64,000 bases of DNA from Spirochaetaceae bacterium (GCA_017618015.1 JAFZVC010000115.1:1-64000); one strand, 5' to 3'; positions 42,927 through 52,485 are shown, counted from the first letter of the stretch. Numbers and translations: made by a program. Notes: generated from the sequence alone by a model not told the origin.

Positions 42927-43523
42927 ATGAGTAAAGATTCACGAAAGACAATTGTCTATTCAGCACTTGAAGTTGCGAATATCTGTGGTGTTGTTAACCA
43001 AACAGCTATCAACTGGATTCGCAATGGATATCTCAAAGCGTTCAGCACTCCTGGCGGACAGTACAGGGTGTATCAGGATGACTTGATTGACTTTATGAAT
43101 AAGCGTCACATGCGTATCCCGTCCGATCTTATAGGTGAATCAGAACCAAGCGATGGAAAATGCATTCTCGTTGTTGATGACGATAGAGGATTGAACAGCG
43201 TTATCGCAAAATTCTTTGAAAAACGCTTCCCAGAAATCGAAATTATTCAGGCTTTCGACGGATTTGAAGCCGGTGCGCAGCTGGTTGCCAAAAAACCTGA
43301 TATTGTGCTCCTTGACCTTAACCTTCCTGGCGTTGACGGATTTAAGCTTTGTTCTCAGATAAACGAAGACGATAAATTCGGAAAACCGGTCGTGTTTGTT
43401 ATTACATCTCTTAACGACGACGGCGTTGAGGAAGATGTTAAAAAGAAAGGTGCTGCAGAATTCTTTAGAAAACCACTGAACCTTGTAGAAATTGCAGGTG
43501 CCGTAAAAAAACTGATTGAGTAG
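42927..43523 (+). CDS. Response regulator with N-terminal MerR/excisionase-type HTH
   Basis: 198 residues. Residues 8-60 form a helix-turn-helix of the MerR/excisionase sort (YSALEVANICGVVNQTAINWIRNGYLKAF, with GGQYRVYQDDLIDFM). Residues 75-198 are a receiver: VVDDDRG, phosphorylation Asp in VLLDLNLPG, ITS, and lysine in FFRKPLN. DNA-binding first and receiver last is the reverse of most response regulators. The partner kinase is unknown. A GTG two codons earlier is possible; ATG is preferred. Confidence 0.85.
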   Translation: MSKDSRKTIVYSALEVANICGVVNQTAINWIRNGYLKAFSTPGGQYRVYQDDLIDFMNKRHMRIPSDLIGESEPSDGKCILVVDDDRGLNSVIAKFFEKRFPEIEIIQAFDGFEAGAQLVAKKPDIVLLDLNLPGVDGFKLCSQINEDDKFGKPVVFVITSLNDDGVEEDVKKKGAAEFFRKPLNLVEIAGAVKKLIE

Positions 43524-43548
43524 TTTTGCGGTTCTAAAAAAAGAGAGA

Positions 43549-43590
43549 CCCTGTCATCGACAAGCTGTGTGATGGCAGGGCTTTTTATTT
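43549..43590 (+). terminator. Intrinsic terminator after the MerR-receiver gene
   Basis: CCCTGTCATC ... GATGGCAGGG (10 bp with one G-U), followed by CTTTTTATTT. Confidence 0.9.
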
Positions 43591-43613
43591 GTACATACTG
43601 AAGAGCCTGAGTT

Positions 43614-43808
43614 TTAGTTTTCCCAGAACAAATCGTTAAGTGTTACCCCAAGCGCTTTGCAAATAGCGATGCATAAGTTTATCGTAGGGTTGTAGTCGCC
43701 TTTCTCTATCGCGTTGATTGTCTGGCGGCTGACGTTTACGGCTTTCGCCAAATCTTCCTGCGACATGTCTTTAAGTGCGCGGGCAGATTTCAGTTTTAAG
43801 TTTTTCAT
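43614..43808 (-). CDS. Small XRE-family transcriptional regulator
   Basis: 64 residues: a lone HTH of the YozG type (LKSARALKDMSQEDLAKAVN, SRQTINAIEKGDYNPTINLC). Ends ALGVTLNDLFWEN. Encoded 14 bases after the membrane protein; such pairs are common and the regulator usually controls the pair. Confidence 0.88.
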   Translation of the reverse strand: MKNLKLKSARALKDMSQEDLAKAVNVSRQTINAIEKGDYNPTINLCIAICKALGVTLNDLFWEN

Positions 43809-43822
43809 TCTCTGCCCCTTGT

Positions 43823-44329
43823 CTATTCGTCGTCTTCTGTTTTGTCAGCGTTCCGCGAAATAAGCATTTTTATGATAATTCCGCACATAACGGCTATCAG
43901 GAAAACAGCTACAGAGCCGTTCAAAACCTTGTACCACATATCTGTCTGGCGGAACGCCTGGATGCTGTAAAGGACGGTTAAAAGAACACCAATTACGCAC
44001 CAGCTCTTTGAAAGAGGGCGCGTCCGTGTAAAATACGCGTCACTGAAAATCGCTATCTCAACGAAAACAAGAAGCGAAAGAAGAACGATAATAAGGCTTA
44101 CTACTCCCGGCGCAAAAAGCACGAGTGAAGTTTCCTGTATAACCTCGTAGCCGAAGACGGCGAGATTGCATACGACAAAAGTGATGAATCCGGCTTTGTA
44201 TGCGACCCGGCGGGCAGCTATCTGGCGCTCGTCATACTCGCAGCCTGTGTGTTTTTTGTTTCTGATGATAACGACGATTGCACCAAGTACCAAAGCAATT
44301 CCTAATCCGATTAAAAACCAAAATGACAT
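43823..44329 (-). CDS. Four-helix membrane protein paired with XRE regulator
   Basis: 168 residues. Hydrophobic segments at about 4-22, 46-64, 75-95 and 112-155; after the first helix is CEYDERQIAARRVAYKAGF, a motif of membrane proteins (DUF2178-like) encoded with small XRE regulators. Function unknown. TAGGAG precedes ATG. A strong promoter lies at 44408-44436. Confidence 0.75.
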   Translation of the reverse strand: MSFWFLIGLGIALVLGAIVVIIRNKKHTGCEYDERQIAARRVAYKAGFITFVVCNLAVFGYEVIQETSLVLFAPGVVSLIIVLLSLLVFVEIAIFSDAYFTRTRPLSKSWCVIGVLLTVLYSIQAFRQTDMWYKVLNGSVAVFLIAVMCGIIIKMLISRNADKTEDDE

Positions 44330-44407
44330 ATAAAACTCCTACTGCATCGCGAAAATGCAGATTTTTGTTTAACCGAAGGAATGTGCACTTTTCCTTCCGA
44401 TAATCAA

Positions 44408-44436
44408 AATATAAAACTAATTTTTCTTATTGTCAA
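44408..44436 (-). promoter_or_regulatory. Promoter of the membrane protein/XRE pair
   Basis: TTGACA (plus 44431-44436), 17-base spacer, TATATT (44408-44413) on the minus strand. Just downstream of the start point is a near-palindrome CGGAAGGAA / TTCCTTCGG (44374-44400), a candidate XRE site. Confidence 0.7.
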
Positions 44437-44529
44437 GTAAATTTTACAAAAAGTTGTATATTATTTTTTATTTGTCGTATTACGGGGCGGTTTATCTGTC
44501 ATCCTGACTCACGTAAAAAAGACAAATGC

Positions 44530-44558
44530 TTGACAGATAATGGTGTAGTAGTTATAGT
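44530..44558 (+). promoter_or_regulatory. Promoter of TetR gene at 44731
   Basis: TTGACA, 17-base spacer, TATAGT; near consensus. RNA start would be near 44565. Confidence 0.75.
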
Positions 44559-44568
44559 TTTGTTACCT

Positions 44569-44583
44569 AACGAACGTTCGGTA
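44569..44583. promoter_or_regulatory. TetR operator
   Basis: CGAACGTTCG (44571-44580) is a perfect palindrome within a 20-base imperfect one (TACCTAACGAACGTTCGGTA). It covers the expected RNA start. Confidence 0.65.
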
Positions 44584-44589
44584 GAATGA

Positions 44590-44708
44590 TTTTGCGAGAC
44601 GCCACTTTGCAAGAAAATCGTCGCGAAAATCTCTGTGCGAAAAAAAATGTTTTGCGAGAAGCCACCGCGGAAAACACCTCGCGGAAAATCTTTGCGTAAG
44701 AAGACGCT
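44590..44708 (+). repeat. Imperfect tandem duplication in the TetR leader
   Basis: TTTTGCGAGACGCCAC (44590) recurs as TTTTGCGAGAAGCCAC (44650), and each is followed by related GCGAAAATCTCTGTGCG / GCGGAAAATCTTTGCG text, a period of 60 bases. It lies in the 5' leader; the open frame through it is not a credible protein start. Confidence 0.6.
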
Positions 44709-44730
44709 TCGTGCGCATAAAGGAAGAAAA

Positions 44731-45309
44731 ATGCCACAGGACAAAACAAAAGACCGTATTTTGGAAACATCACTGAAACTATTCTCCGAAAAGGGATATG
44801 CGGCGTTGTCTATGCGTGATCTTTCTGATGCCGTCGGAATCCGCACAAGCTCCATCTATTACTATTTTAAGAGCAAACAGGAGATTTTCGATGCATTGCT
44901 TCAAAAAGCGGAAGCAATGACGGACGCGCTTAAAGCAAGTTTTTTCCAGGCTTTGAACAGCTCCGAAAATGTAGTTTGTGATGATTTTGTCCGTGCGGGA
45001 GTGGCTTTTGTTACAGGCTACCTTCAGAACGAGAAAATCGCGCCGCTGCTTCATGCTCTTGAAAGCGAGCGGTTTCATAATCAACGGGCAGATGAAACAT
45101 GGCAAAAAATGCTTTTTTCAGTGCCAATCGAGCATGAAGCAAAAGTTTTCAAGATGCTTTATGAGCGCGGCATGATCAAAAATCAGGATGCGGAAGCGCT
45201 TGCCGCAGAGTATCACGGGATAGAGATGCTCGGTTATTTTTCGGGTGACATAGAGCGTATGGCAAAAGCTTTGGAAGCTTTTTACAACAGAGTATTCGCG
45301 GGAAACTGA
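44731..45309 (+). CDS. TetR-family regulator
   Basis: 192 residues from ATG 44731 (AAGGAAG upstream). HTH at 8-55: ILETSLKLFSEKGYAALSMR, VGIRTSSIYYYFKSKQEIF. The C-terminal ligand domain is variable. It precedes the alpha/beta hydrolase gene by 85 bases, probably in one transcript, mirroring the TetR-esterase operon at 16975-18773. Confidence 0.88.
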   Translation: MPQDKTKDRILETSLKLFSEKGYAALSMRDLSDAVGIRTSSIYYYFKSKQEIFDALLQKAEAMTDALKASFFQALNSSENVVCDDFVRAGVAFVTGYLQNEKIAPLLHALESERFHNQRADETWQKMLFSVPIEHEAKVFKMLYERGMIKNQDAEALAAEYHGIEMLGYFSGDIERMAKALEAFYNRVFAGN

Positions 45310-45394
45310 TAGCTTGGCAGCGCATTTGGTGCACATCGTCGCCTTTAGTGTCATCGCCACTTTTAGCGCACATCGCAACTTATAAGGAGTGAAA

Positions 45395-46291
45395 ATGAAA
45401 ATCTACAAAAACGAAAATGAAGGAAAAAACATCATTGCGACATACGACAAGCTTCTTGCCGCTTGGGACTGCGAGGTTACGGAATGTGACGTTTCCACGG
45501 ATTATGGCACGACCCACGTAATAGAAAGCGGCAAGAAAAACGCGGAGCCGCTCGTGCTTTTCCACGGAGTCGGGGATGATTCTGCCCTTATGTGGATATA
45601 TAACGCGAAATATCTTGGGCAGTTCTACCATCTTTACGCCATCGACACGCTGGGCGGTCCAGGAAAAAGCAGACCAAACGAGAACTACAACAAAGACTTT
45701 GACGATATCCGCTGGATTGACCAGACACTTTCGGAACTGAAAATTGAAAAGGCTTTTTTTGCAGGAGTCTCCAATGGCGGTTACCTGACGCAATTTTACG
45801 CGCTGAACCGCCCCGAAAAAGTTCTTAAAGGCATTTGCATTTCGATTAGCGCTCCCAACGGCAAACGCAAGGGACTACTGCCTCCATTAATTAAAGTTTT
45901 CTTACCGGAAGCGCTTTTCCCAACTGATAAAAACGTTGAAAAGCTCATTAAAAAGCTGTGCGGAAAAAACTACGGCATTTTCACAGGCAACGCGCTTATC
46001 ATGTCTCATTACAAAAGCTTGCTCAGGGGATTTAACAACATGGCGATGGCATTTCACAAAGTGCGCAATTTCAGCAAGCAGGAAATCGATTCAATCCGCG
46101 ATAAAGTCGTATATCTTGTGGGTGAGGAAGATCCTTTCCAAAAACTTGGTGGGAGGGAAGCCTTGCTCGACAATAAAATGAACGCGTTTTTTTATCCTGA
46201 TGCGGGACATGGACTTAACCATGAGCTTTCGGACGAGATAAACAGAAAAATTGTGGAGCTTCTGGGCGCGGAAGGTGCGGCACAAGTCTAG
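45395..46291 (+). CDS. Alpha/beta hydrolase
   Basis: 298 residues from ATG 45395, six bases after AAGGAG; the frame also opens at a GTG two codons earlier. HGVGDDSAL oxyanion region, nucleophile FAGVSNGGYLTQF, acid in VGEEDPFQ and histidine in PDAGHGLNHE. Resembles proline iminopeptidase/esterase-like proteins and YdjP-type enzymes; no signal peptide. Substrate unknown. Likely regulated by the TetR gene before it. Confidence 0.85.
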   Translation: MKIYKNENEGKNIIATYDKLLAAWDCEVTECDVSTDYGTTHVIESGKKNAEPLVLFHGVGDDSALMWIYNAKYLGQFYHLYAIDTLGGPGKSRPNENYNKDFDDIRWIDQTLSELKIEKAFFAGVSNGGYLTQFYALNRPEKVLKGICISISAPNGKRKGLLPPLIKVFLPEALFPTDKNVEKLIKKLCGKNYGIFTGNALIMSHYKSLLRGFNNMAMAFHKVRNFSKQEIDSIRDKVVYLVGEEDPFQKLGGREALLDNKMNAFFYPDAGHGLNHELSDEINRKIVELLGAEGAAQV

Positions 46292-46383
46292 TCGCAGGAG
46301 CCGGCGGCGGGCACTGCCAAGATGCGCATCTGCACTAGCGAACGGTAGTAACTGTCGATGTAGCACTCGCTGCAACTCTTTCT

Positions 46384-47736
46384 TCACGTCAAAGCCATAA
46401 GATTTTTATAAAGCTCGTTCGTGATTGTCGTCATCTCCTCAAGGTCTTTTGCCCTCTGATGGTCAGCGTAGTGCTTCGTCATTGCAGGAGTCTCGTGTCC
46501 CAAGACCATCTGCGCATGTTTCTCGTCAACGTCGTGAGCTATCGTCGTTGCATAGAAATGACGCCAGGAATGAAACACTATGTTCCGTTCTTCCCTCATT
46601 TTCTCCGTAATACCGATTGAGTGGAGCGCATTCTTGAATCCATCCGTTATCTGGTTCGAAACAAGAGGTTTGTCGGGCTTAGTTCCCCAGAACACGAAGC
46701 CGTCTGACACTGCGAACATGTTCTTGTGGGGATTCTTCGCTACGAGATTCATAAGCTTATTCCGTACCTCAGGTGGTAGCGGAACTTTCCTTTCCTTGCC
46801 GTTCTTCGGGCATTTAAGTCCGTCATTAGGACTCCACGACCGTCTTACGTAAATCATGTCATCGCCAATGTCGCACCGGCGCAGAGCCTGAATCTCTCCA
46901 AGCCGCATTCCTGTAATCATGGCGAGGAGCGAAGCTGTCCTGTACCGCTCGTCCTCCCATTGTCCATGCTTGAAAAGTTCCCTTGCTTCCTCAGGAGAAA
47001 GAATGCCGCGCTCTTTTGCTACGGGCGAGTATTTAGTAAGCGCTGCTTCCGGGTTGGTAGCTATGTAACCCTGTCTAACCGCCCATTTGAACGAGATTCC
47101 TCCGCATTGTATTATGTTTTTCATTGTCATTGTTGAGAGCGGACCGATAGGTTTGCCGTTTGAATTCTTAAGTTTTTTGTTCTCATGCCTTTTCTGCAGG
47201 TAACGCTCGAATTCGCGGAGCTGTGTGACAGTCAAACCTTCTAGTGTCACGTCCTTAGTGAAGAACTCTTGCCAGTATTTCAAATGGTTTCTTCGCTCGT
47301 AGCAGTACCGTTTTCCAATGCGCTGACCGTGAGCCAGTTTGTCCTGGACATAATCGCTTTTCTCGAAATCCCAAAAATTGGCGATATATGCGAGCAGAGG
47401 TGTTCTCTTTGTGGTATTTGCCACCACAATTGCAGTCTCATGAGCTTGAGATGCTGGACGCAATTCAGGGCATTTGTCGAGAATCAAGGCATGGAGCATT
47501 ATCCCTTCTTCATGGGATATAATTTTCTTTGAGAGCGTGGAAATGATGTTCATTACATCGGAAGGTTTGTCTTTCTTGTTTTGAACTTCGGGGAGTAAAG
47601 CCCAGGCTTTTGCAAGGGCTTCTTCCTTGTTCGTCGTACCCATAGAGCGCCTTGCGCAGCGACGGTGCGTACTAGGATCAATGTACTCGGCGTAATAGAT
47701 TCCGCCTTTTTGTTTGTAAAGATAAAAAGATTTCAT
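46384..47736 (-). CDS. Tyrosine recombinase (integrase)
   Basis: 450 residues. N-terminal arm-binding and SAM-like core-binding domains, then catalytic residues in order: Arg in TGMRLGEIQAL, HSWRHFYATT (His-x-x-Arg), LGHETPAMTKHYADH (His and the nucleophile Tyr). AGGAGGA precedes ATG. Full length, so probably active. It borders the block with the restriction operon and is the likely mover of an island; I found no convincing att repeat with the tRNA-Asn gene at 56214. Confidence 0.92.
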   Translation of the reverse strand: MKSFYLYKQKGGIYYAEYIDPSTHRRCARRSMGTTNKEEALAKAWALLPEVQNKKDKPSDVMNIISTLSKKIISHEEGIMLHALILDKCPELRPASQAHETAIVVANTTKRTPLLAYIANFWDFEKSDYVQDKLAHGQRIGKRYCYERRNHLKYWQEFFTKDVTLEGLTVTQLREFERYLQKRHENKKLKNSNGKPIGPLSTMTMKNIIQCGGISFKWAVRQGYIATNPEAALTKYSPVAKERGILSPEEARELFKHGQWEDERYRTASLLAMITGMRLGEIQALRRCDIGDDMIYVRRSWSPNDGLKCPKNGKERKVPLPPEVRNKLMNLVAKNPHKNMFAVSDGFVFWGTKPDKPLVSNQITDGFKNALHSIGITEKMREERNIVFHSWRHFYATTIAHDVDEKHAQMVLGHETPAMTKHYADHQRAKDLEEMTTITNELYKNLMALT

Positions 47737-47938
47737 ATTATCCTCCTAGTTTATTATTAACAGCCTTTTTTTATCGTGAGTCCATAGTTCGTTTCGGTAA
47801 AACAGATTAAGTTTTCCTTCCGAGCGGTAATCTCCGCGTGCGAAACATTGTGCCATGTCTAAACAGCAATCGCCACGTGTAAAACTTTGCTACAACCTTG
47901 TCGTAACTAAGAAAGAATGATGACTAACTGCTGCATTT
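47737..47938. other. Gap upstream of the integrase
   Basis: Contains the integrase ribosome site and probably its promoter. No gene seen. It may hold the boundary of the mobile segment. Confidence 0.35.
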
Positions 47939-48589
47939 ATGATATATTGTTACACGCAATATCACTTAATAAATGTCCGCGATCACGAAGGCTTTTCCGG
48001 GAACAAAATAGACAAACTTTATGTCGGCGAAAAAGTAAAAATCATTGGATACGGAAAAGCAGAAAAGATAGACGGCGATTATTCATATTTCTGGACCAAC
48101 ATCGAATTCCATAACGGAAAAACTGGCTGGATTTACGGAAAATATATAGCCAACAAAACTTTGATACTCGATATGGACTTCAACGGAGTAGATGATTATA
48201 TCTTTTTGCGGTACAAAAATTTAGATTTTATGTATTCAGTAGATTATCCAGAAGATATAATGGTCTTTATAAACGGAAACCTGATGCAAATGCCAAGTTT
48301 AGGCGAAAGAGATTTCTCCCACGTATATTTCTATGTTTCTAAATATGAAGATAAAGTTCTGATCTCAATCGAAAATGATTATGACGGAATGCCCACGCCA
48401 GATGACTTTAACACCGATTGGAAAATAACGGTTTATCTCATTTTAGTAACGGAAGACGGCATTGATTACGTAGATTATGCCACCTCTCCCGATTGCAACC
48501 TCTCAACACCAATCGAGCCTGTTTCCTCAGAACTGAAACCAGAGTATATCGAACCATACTTAGGCAGATATTACACATTCATAGAGTGA
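47939..48589 (+). pseudogene. SH3-domain protein, N-terminus missing
   Basis: 216 residues with LINVRDHEGFSGNKIDKLY, GEKVKIIGYGKAEKIDGDY and GKTGWIYGKYI, the three parts of a bacterial SH3 fold. A 130-residue C-terminal domain of unknown function follows. Such proteins are secreted and begin with a signal peptide just before the 'LNVR' strand; here the frame opens with only MIYCYTQYH and there is no ribosome site. The 5' end therefore seems lost, possibly when the adjacent integrase segment arrived. Confidence 0.55.
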
Positions 48590-48703
48590 TGGGGTTTGAT
48601 ACCGAAAAATCTAGGAAGGGGAAGTATCCCCTTACGCCCGCACATGGTCGCGGGCTAACCCCTCTGCGGGGGACACCCCCGCAACGCCCCCGCGTCCAGT
48701 ATT
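48590..48703. other. GC-rich non-coding block with hairpins
   Basis: Contains TGCGGGGG-ACA-CCCCCGCA (48665-48683, perfect), GGGGAAGTATCCCC and CCCGC...GCGGG. It follows the hsdR stop and may act as a transcription barrier, though no U-run is present. Composition is unlike the genes on both sides. Confidence 0.5.
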
Positions 48704-51700
48704 TTAAGCTACATCTTTTGCGTTCAGGTTAAGATTTCTTACAAGCGCATATATCCTGCTTTGTGCGTCTTTTCCGAACAAAGTAAAGAACTTCGGTCGG
48801 TCAAACGGTGCGCGACCTTTCATCAGGGCTTCCATGTTTATCTCGCCCTGCTCAATTATGATGTCAATCAAACGCTGAACAAACTCTATCTGCATGCTGT
48901 TCATGTTCGAATCATTGATGAACTCGGCAAAATAATCGTTTATGGAATCTTTGTCCATTTTAGTAGCCCACCGGATGAACACGCCCAGAGATTTACCGTT
49001 GGAAAGCTGGTCGAACATTTTTTCATCTCCAAGCTCTTCCTTGAAAATGTGATTAAGGCTGTCAAAGTCATCTTTTGTAAGTGGCTGATTCGTCCGTAGC
49101 TTGTTTATAGCCTCGTCCTTCATGTGTTCTGAAAGATAAGCGTCCACCTTCTTCTTGTATTCCTCAAAGTTGTCGGCTGGTGTCGGGTTCGGTGTTCCGT
49201 CCGGTACATCCACAGGTTTTACGGTATCGTCAAAATCAACAAAAATCGGGTCAACGCGCGAATTATCTACGGAAAACTGCACCAAATCCCTTATCTCTTT
49301 GCGGATTTCCTCATAGTCAAGGACATTCAGCCCGTCGTAATAGTCATTAACGGCGAGTCGTTGCAGCCTTGGCAAATTGTCCCGTACAACTTTTATTGAA
49401 GTCTTCTGCAATAGTTTCTCGGCAACAGCTTTGATTTTTGAGCGATAGGTGTTTATGGGCTGCTTTGACAAATGAGCTTCCATTATTCCATAACAGAAAT
49501 TATCAAAGCCCTTAGCGTACTGATCCAGCTCTCCGTTGAAAACAAGAGGAGCAATGTGTTTTGAAAGGTTAATGACCTCTTCGTCGGTTAAGCATTCAAA
49601 GCTTTTTTCGTTCTGGAACTTAAGGACGTGCTTAAGGACAAGATGAACAGGCGTAATCTTTTGGTTCAGGGCATTCGTCTGCGCAAGGACTTCACTCACA
49701 AGCTGTTCCCTGTAATCAATGAATTTCTGGTCAGCCCATGCAGAATCCTGCAGCAGTTTTATTACAGAGCATTTGTGCGCGAAGATTCTTTCGCTCAGAG
49801 ATTTGCTTGAGTTTCCCTCAATTCCGTTCTTTTCCTCGCGGAAGAACTCAAAGTTTCGAAGGTAATCGAAAATATAGAAGTATTTCTTTCCGACATAGGA
49901 GCCTGTTTCGTCCGTGCATACAAGGTTCGGGCTAAGGCGTGTTCCCCTGCCTATCATCTGCCAGAATTTTATTTTGCTTCTTATTTTCTTGTAGAAAACA
50001 AGGTTCACGACTTCCGGAATATCAACGCCGGTGTCGAGCATATCGACGCTTACTGCAATCTGCAGTTGTGAATCGCTCTTTTTGAATTCCTTGATAGTCG
50101 ATTTTACTTTGGAATCATCGCATACTATTCTCTGGCACATCTTTCCTTTGTACTGCGGCCAGTATTTGTCGAAGGTGTCCACAATATGCTGCGCGTGGTT
50201 TTTGTTGTAAGCGAAAACGATTGTTTTCCCCAGTTTGTCACCGCCACCGGTTTTAATGCCTTTTGTCATCAAATCCTCAAGTACCTGGCGCGTTGTGTCC
50301 TCGTTGAAAACATATTCGTTTATTGCCTTTGGCGGTATTTCCTCAAAAGGCTCTTCGCTTTCTTCTTCCTGCCTTCTGATTTTCTCCAAATCTTCATCGC
50401 TCAGGTTGTCGCGGTTTATTCCTTCGTCAAGGAAGGTCGATGTCTTTTCTATTGCATAATACGGAACAAGATAATTTGCGCTGACCGCAGTTTCGTATTC
50501 GTAAACATCTGTCGGAACATCGTCCTGCAGCTCAAAGAACTCGAAAGTGGATTTGTCTACGTCTCGCCTAGGGGTCGCCGTAAGTCCTACAAGGTATGAG
50601 TCGAAGTATTCGAAAATCGCCCTGTATTTCTTGAATATGGAGCGGTGCGCCTCGTCGATGATAATCAAATCAAAATGAGCGGGCGTGAAAGTTCTGTTCC
50701 CGTCTTTGTTTTTTTCCGTATCTATGGCATTCAGAATCGTAGGGTAGGTGCTGAATACAATCCTTGCGCCTTTGTTTTCTGCCTTGTCCTTTACGTCAAG
50801 AAGATTGCAGACTGTCACATCCGGGCAGTTCTCGCGGAAAGCGTCATAAGCCTGTTCCACAAGCTGAATGCGGTCTGCAAGGAAAAGAACGTTTGATATG
50901 TAATGACCACGGCTCAGAACATCTACTATGCTAATTGCTGTTCGTGTTTTACCGGTTCCTGTTGCCATTACGAGAAGGAATTTCCGTATTTTCTTCTCCA
51001 TTTCTGCGCATATGGAACGGATTGCTTTCATCTGGTATGGACGACCTGATATATCGAGGTTTATCTGCACGGAGTTAAGGTCTAGAAGAAGATTACGGCG
51101 ATCCATGAGTTTCTGCAAATCTGCCATAGAAAATACCATGCTTACGGAACGAGGGGCATACTGAGTATCATCCCAGAAGAAAGTCTCAAAACCGTTCGTA
51201 TAGAAGATGAAAGGTCTTCTTCCGTATTTCCTCTCAAGGCAGTCCGCATACAAAACAGCCTGCTGTTTGCCGACATTCGGGTCTTTTGTAGTTTTCTTTG
51301 CCTCTATCACAGCAAGCGGAGAGCCGTCTTTCCCGAACAAAGCATAGTCAATGTAACCCGTCTTGCCGGGTACACCTTCCATGTCATCGACTTTGTATTC
51401 CTCAACGACTTGTACACCGTCAATTCTCCAGCCGAGCGTCTTAAGGTCTTCGTCAATGAACATCTTGCGTGTCTGGAACTCGCTTAAATCCTCAACCTTA
51501 AGCTCTGGCTTGCTTGACGGATGCTCCTTGTTGTCCTTAATCGATGCGAGCGCCTCTGCCAGCTGCTTTTTCAGCTCTTCTATCGTATTGTCTTTGGATT
51601 CTATTTCCTCTTTGTATTTTTTTACTTCATCCTGGGAAGGCTTTTTAACGGGTATTACGACTTTGTTCTTTGGAATCGCATCTTCGCTGAAAGTGCGCTG

Positions 51701-52090
51701 CTTGTAATCTGAGCCGTAGGTGTAATCAAGCCAGTTCAAAAAATTGAAAAGAGCCTTTAGGGAAAGCAGTACGTATTTCTTTTCGACTGCGAGAGTGTCA
51801 TGGACTCCGCTGTTTCCAACTTTTATTACGAGCTGCATGTCATGGCGAATGTTTGAGGGAACTGCATTAACAAAAGTCGATTCATGTACGAGAACCTGAA
51901 TTGAATCGTCATAGGGCTTACGCAAATCGCCGTCAACGGAATACATCCATTTTACGGCCTGCTCCAATGACTTACGGGCAGCAAAAGCCGCAAAGACAGT
52001 ATTCTTGTTGTACTGAAGCTCTGCCTGAACCGCCATCTGGCTGAATGCGGCATAGTTTTTGTCGTAAGCCAAGAAATCAAAGTTCGCCAT
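48704..52090 (-). CDS. hsdR: Type I restriction enzyme, R (motor/nuclease) subunit
   Basis: 1128 residues. N-terminal DUF4145-like segment (about 15-120), coiled stretch (150-190), nuclease domain (TGYIDYALFGKDGSPLAVIEAKK carries the D...ExK catalytic pattern), superfamily 2 helicase (MATGTGKTRTA, IIDEAHRS, GLTATPRRD, and QMIGRGTRLSPN), and an EcoEI-type C-terminal part. This resembles type IB enzymes. It cuts unmethylated DNA after translocation. Last gene of the operon; AAGGGAAGAG precedes ATG. Confidence 0.95.
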   Translation of the reverse strand: MANFDFLAYDKNYAAFSQMAVQAELQYNKNTVFAAFAARKSLEQAVKWMYSVDGDLRKPYDDSIQVLVHESTFVNAVPSNIRHDMQLVIKVGNSGVHDTLAVEKKYVLLSLKALFNFLNWLDYTYGSDYKQRTFSEDAIPKNKVVIPVKKPSQDEVKKYKEEIESKDNTIEELKKQLAEALASIKDNKEHPSSKPELKVEDLSEFQTRKMFIDEDLKTLGWRIDGVQVVEEYKVDDMEGVPGKTGYIDYALFGKDGSPLAVIEAKKTTKDPNVGKQQAVLYADCLERKYGRRPFIFYTNGFETFFWDDTQYAPRSVSMVFSMADLQKLMDRRNLLLDLNSVQINLDISGRPYQMKAIRSICAEMEKKIRKFLLVMATGTGKTRTAISIVDVLSRGHYISNVLFLADRIQLVEQAYDAFRENCPDVTVCNLLDVKDKAENKGARIVFSTYPTILNAIDTEKNKDGNRTFTPAHFDLIIIDEAHRSIFKKYRAIFEYFDSYLVGLTATPRRDVDKSTFEFFELQDDVPTDVYEYETAVSANYLVPYYAIEKTSTFLDEGINRDNLSDEDLEKIRRQEEESEEPFEEIPPKAINEYVFNEDTTRQVLEDLMTKGIKTGGGDKLGKTIVFAYNKNHAQHIVDTFDKYWPQYKGKMCQRIVCDDSKVKSTIKEFKKSDSQLQIAVSVDMLDTGVDIPEVVNLVFYKKIRSKIKFWQMIGRGTRLSPNLVCTDETGSYVGKKYFYIFDYLRNFEFFREEKNGIEGNSSKSLSERIFAHKCSVIKLLQDSAWADQKFIDYREQLVSEVLAQTNALNQKITPVHLVLKHVLKFQNEKSFECLTDEEVINLSKHIAPLVFNGELDQYAKGFDNFCYGIMEAHLSKQPINTYRSKIKAVAEKLLQKTSIKVVRDNLPRLQRLAVNDYYDGLNVLDYEEIRKEIRDLVQFSVDNSRVDPIFVDFDDTVKPVDVPDGTPNPTPADNFEEYKKKVDAYLSEHMKDEAINKLRTNQPLTKDDFDSLNHIFKEELGDEKMFDQLSNGKSLGVFIRWATKMDKDSINDYFAEFINDSNMNSMQIEFVQRLIDIIIEQGEINMEALMKGRAPFDRPKFFTLFGKDAQSRIYALVRNLNLNAKDVA

Positions 52091-52209
52091 AAAACTCTTC
52101 CCTTATTGTTAATTCTTGCACTTTATTATACAAGATGTTTGTTGTTTTTCCTATTTCAAATTTTGATTTGGCGATATGTTGAACGGATGAAGCAAAGCTG
52201 TCTTGTAAT

Positions 52210-52476
52210 TTATTTTAACGGAGAAATTTTCTCGAAATGCTCGCCACTTACTGCAAGATTCCAAGCAGCATACGCTTCTTCTTCATGCAGAGCAAGCCAA
52301 CCTGTAACCATCTTTAATTGTCTTGTAGGAAGTTTTCCAGCTAATAGTTCTCCGTCAATTCCAATTGCAGCTTTATATTCGCCATAATACACGTGAACAT
52401 GCGGTTTATTATGTTCTTTGTTGTCACGAAAAAGCAGATAAATTATCATCCCTTCAAAACGACTTAATTCTGGCAT
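52210..52476 (-). CDS. DUF4160 protein
   Basis: 88 residues. MPELSRFEGMIIYLLFRDN and HNKPHVHVYYGEYKAAI are the family core. DUF4160 genes are regularly paired with DUF2442 genes, as here (nine bases apart), and the pair is suspected to be a toxin-antitoxin or accessory module; its biochemistry is not established to my knowledge. AAGGGAA precedes ATG. It sits inside the restriction operon between hsdS and hsdR. Confidence 0.85.
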   Translation of the reverse strand: MPELSRFEGMIIYLLFRDNKEHNKPHVHVYYGEYKAAIGIDGELLAGKLPTRQLKMVTGWLALHEEEAYAAWNLAVSGEHFEKISPLK

Positions 52477-52485
52477 ATTTTTCCC

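Noticed and set aside
47917-48114. 65-residue frame overlapping the start of the SH3 gene
   Set aside because: Cys/Arg-rich shadow without a ribosome site; the SH3 frame has clear domain signatures.
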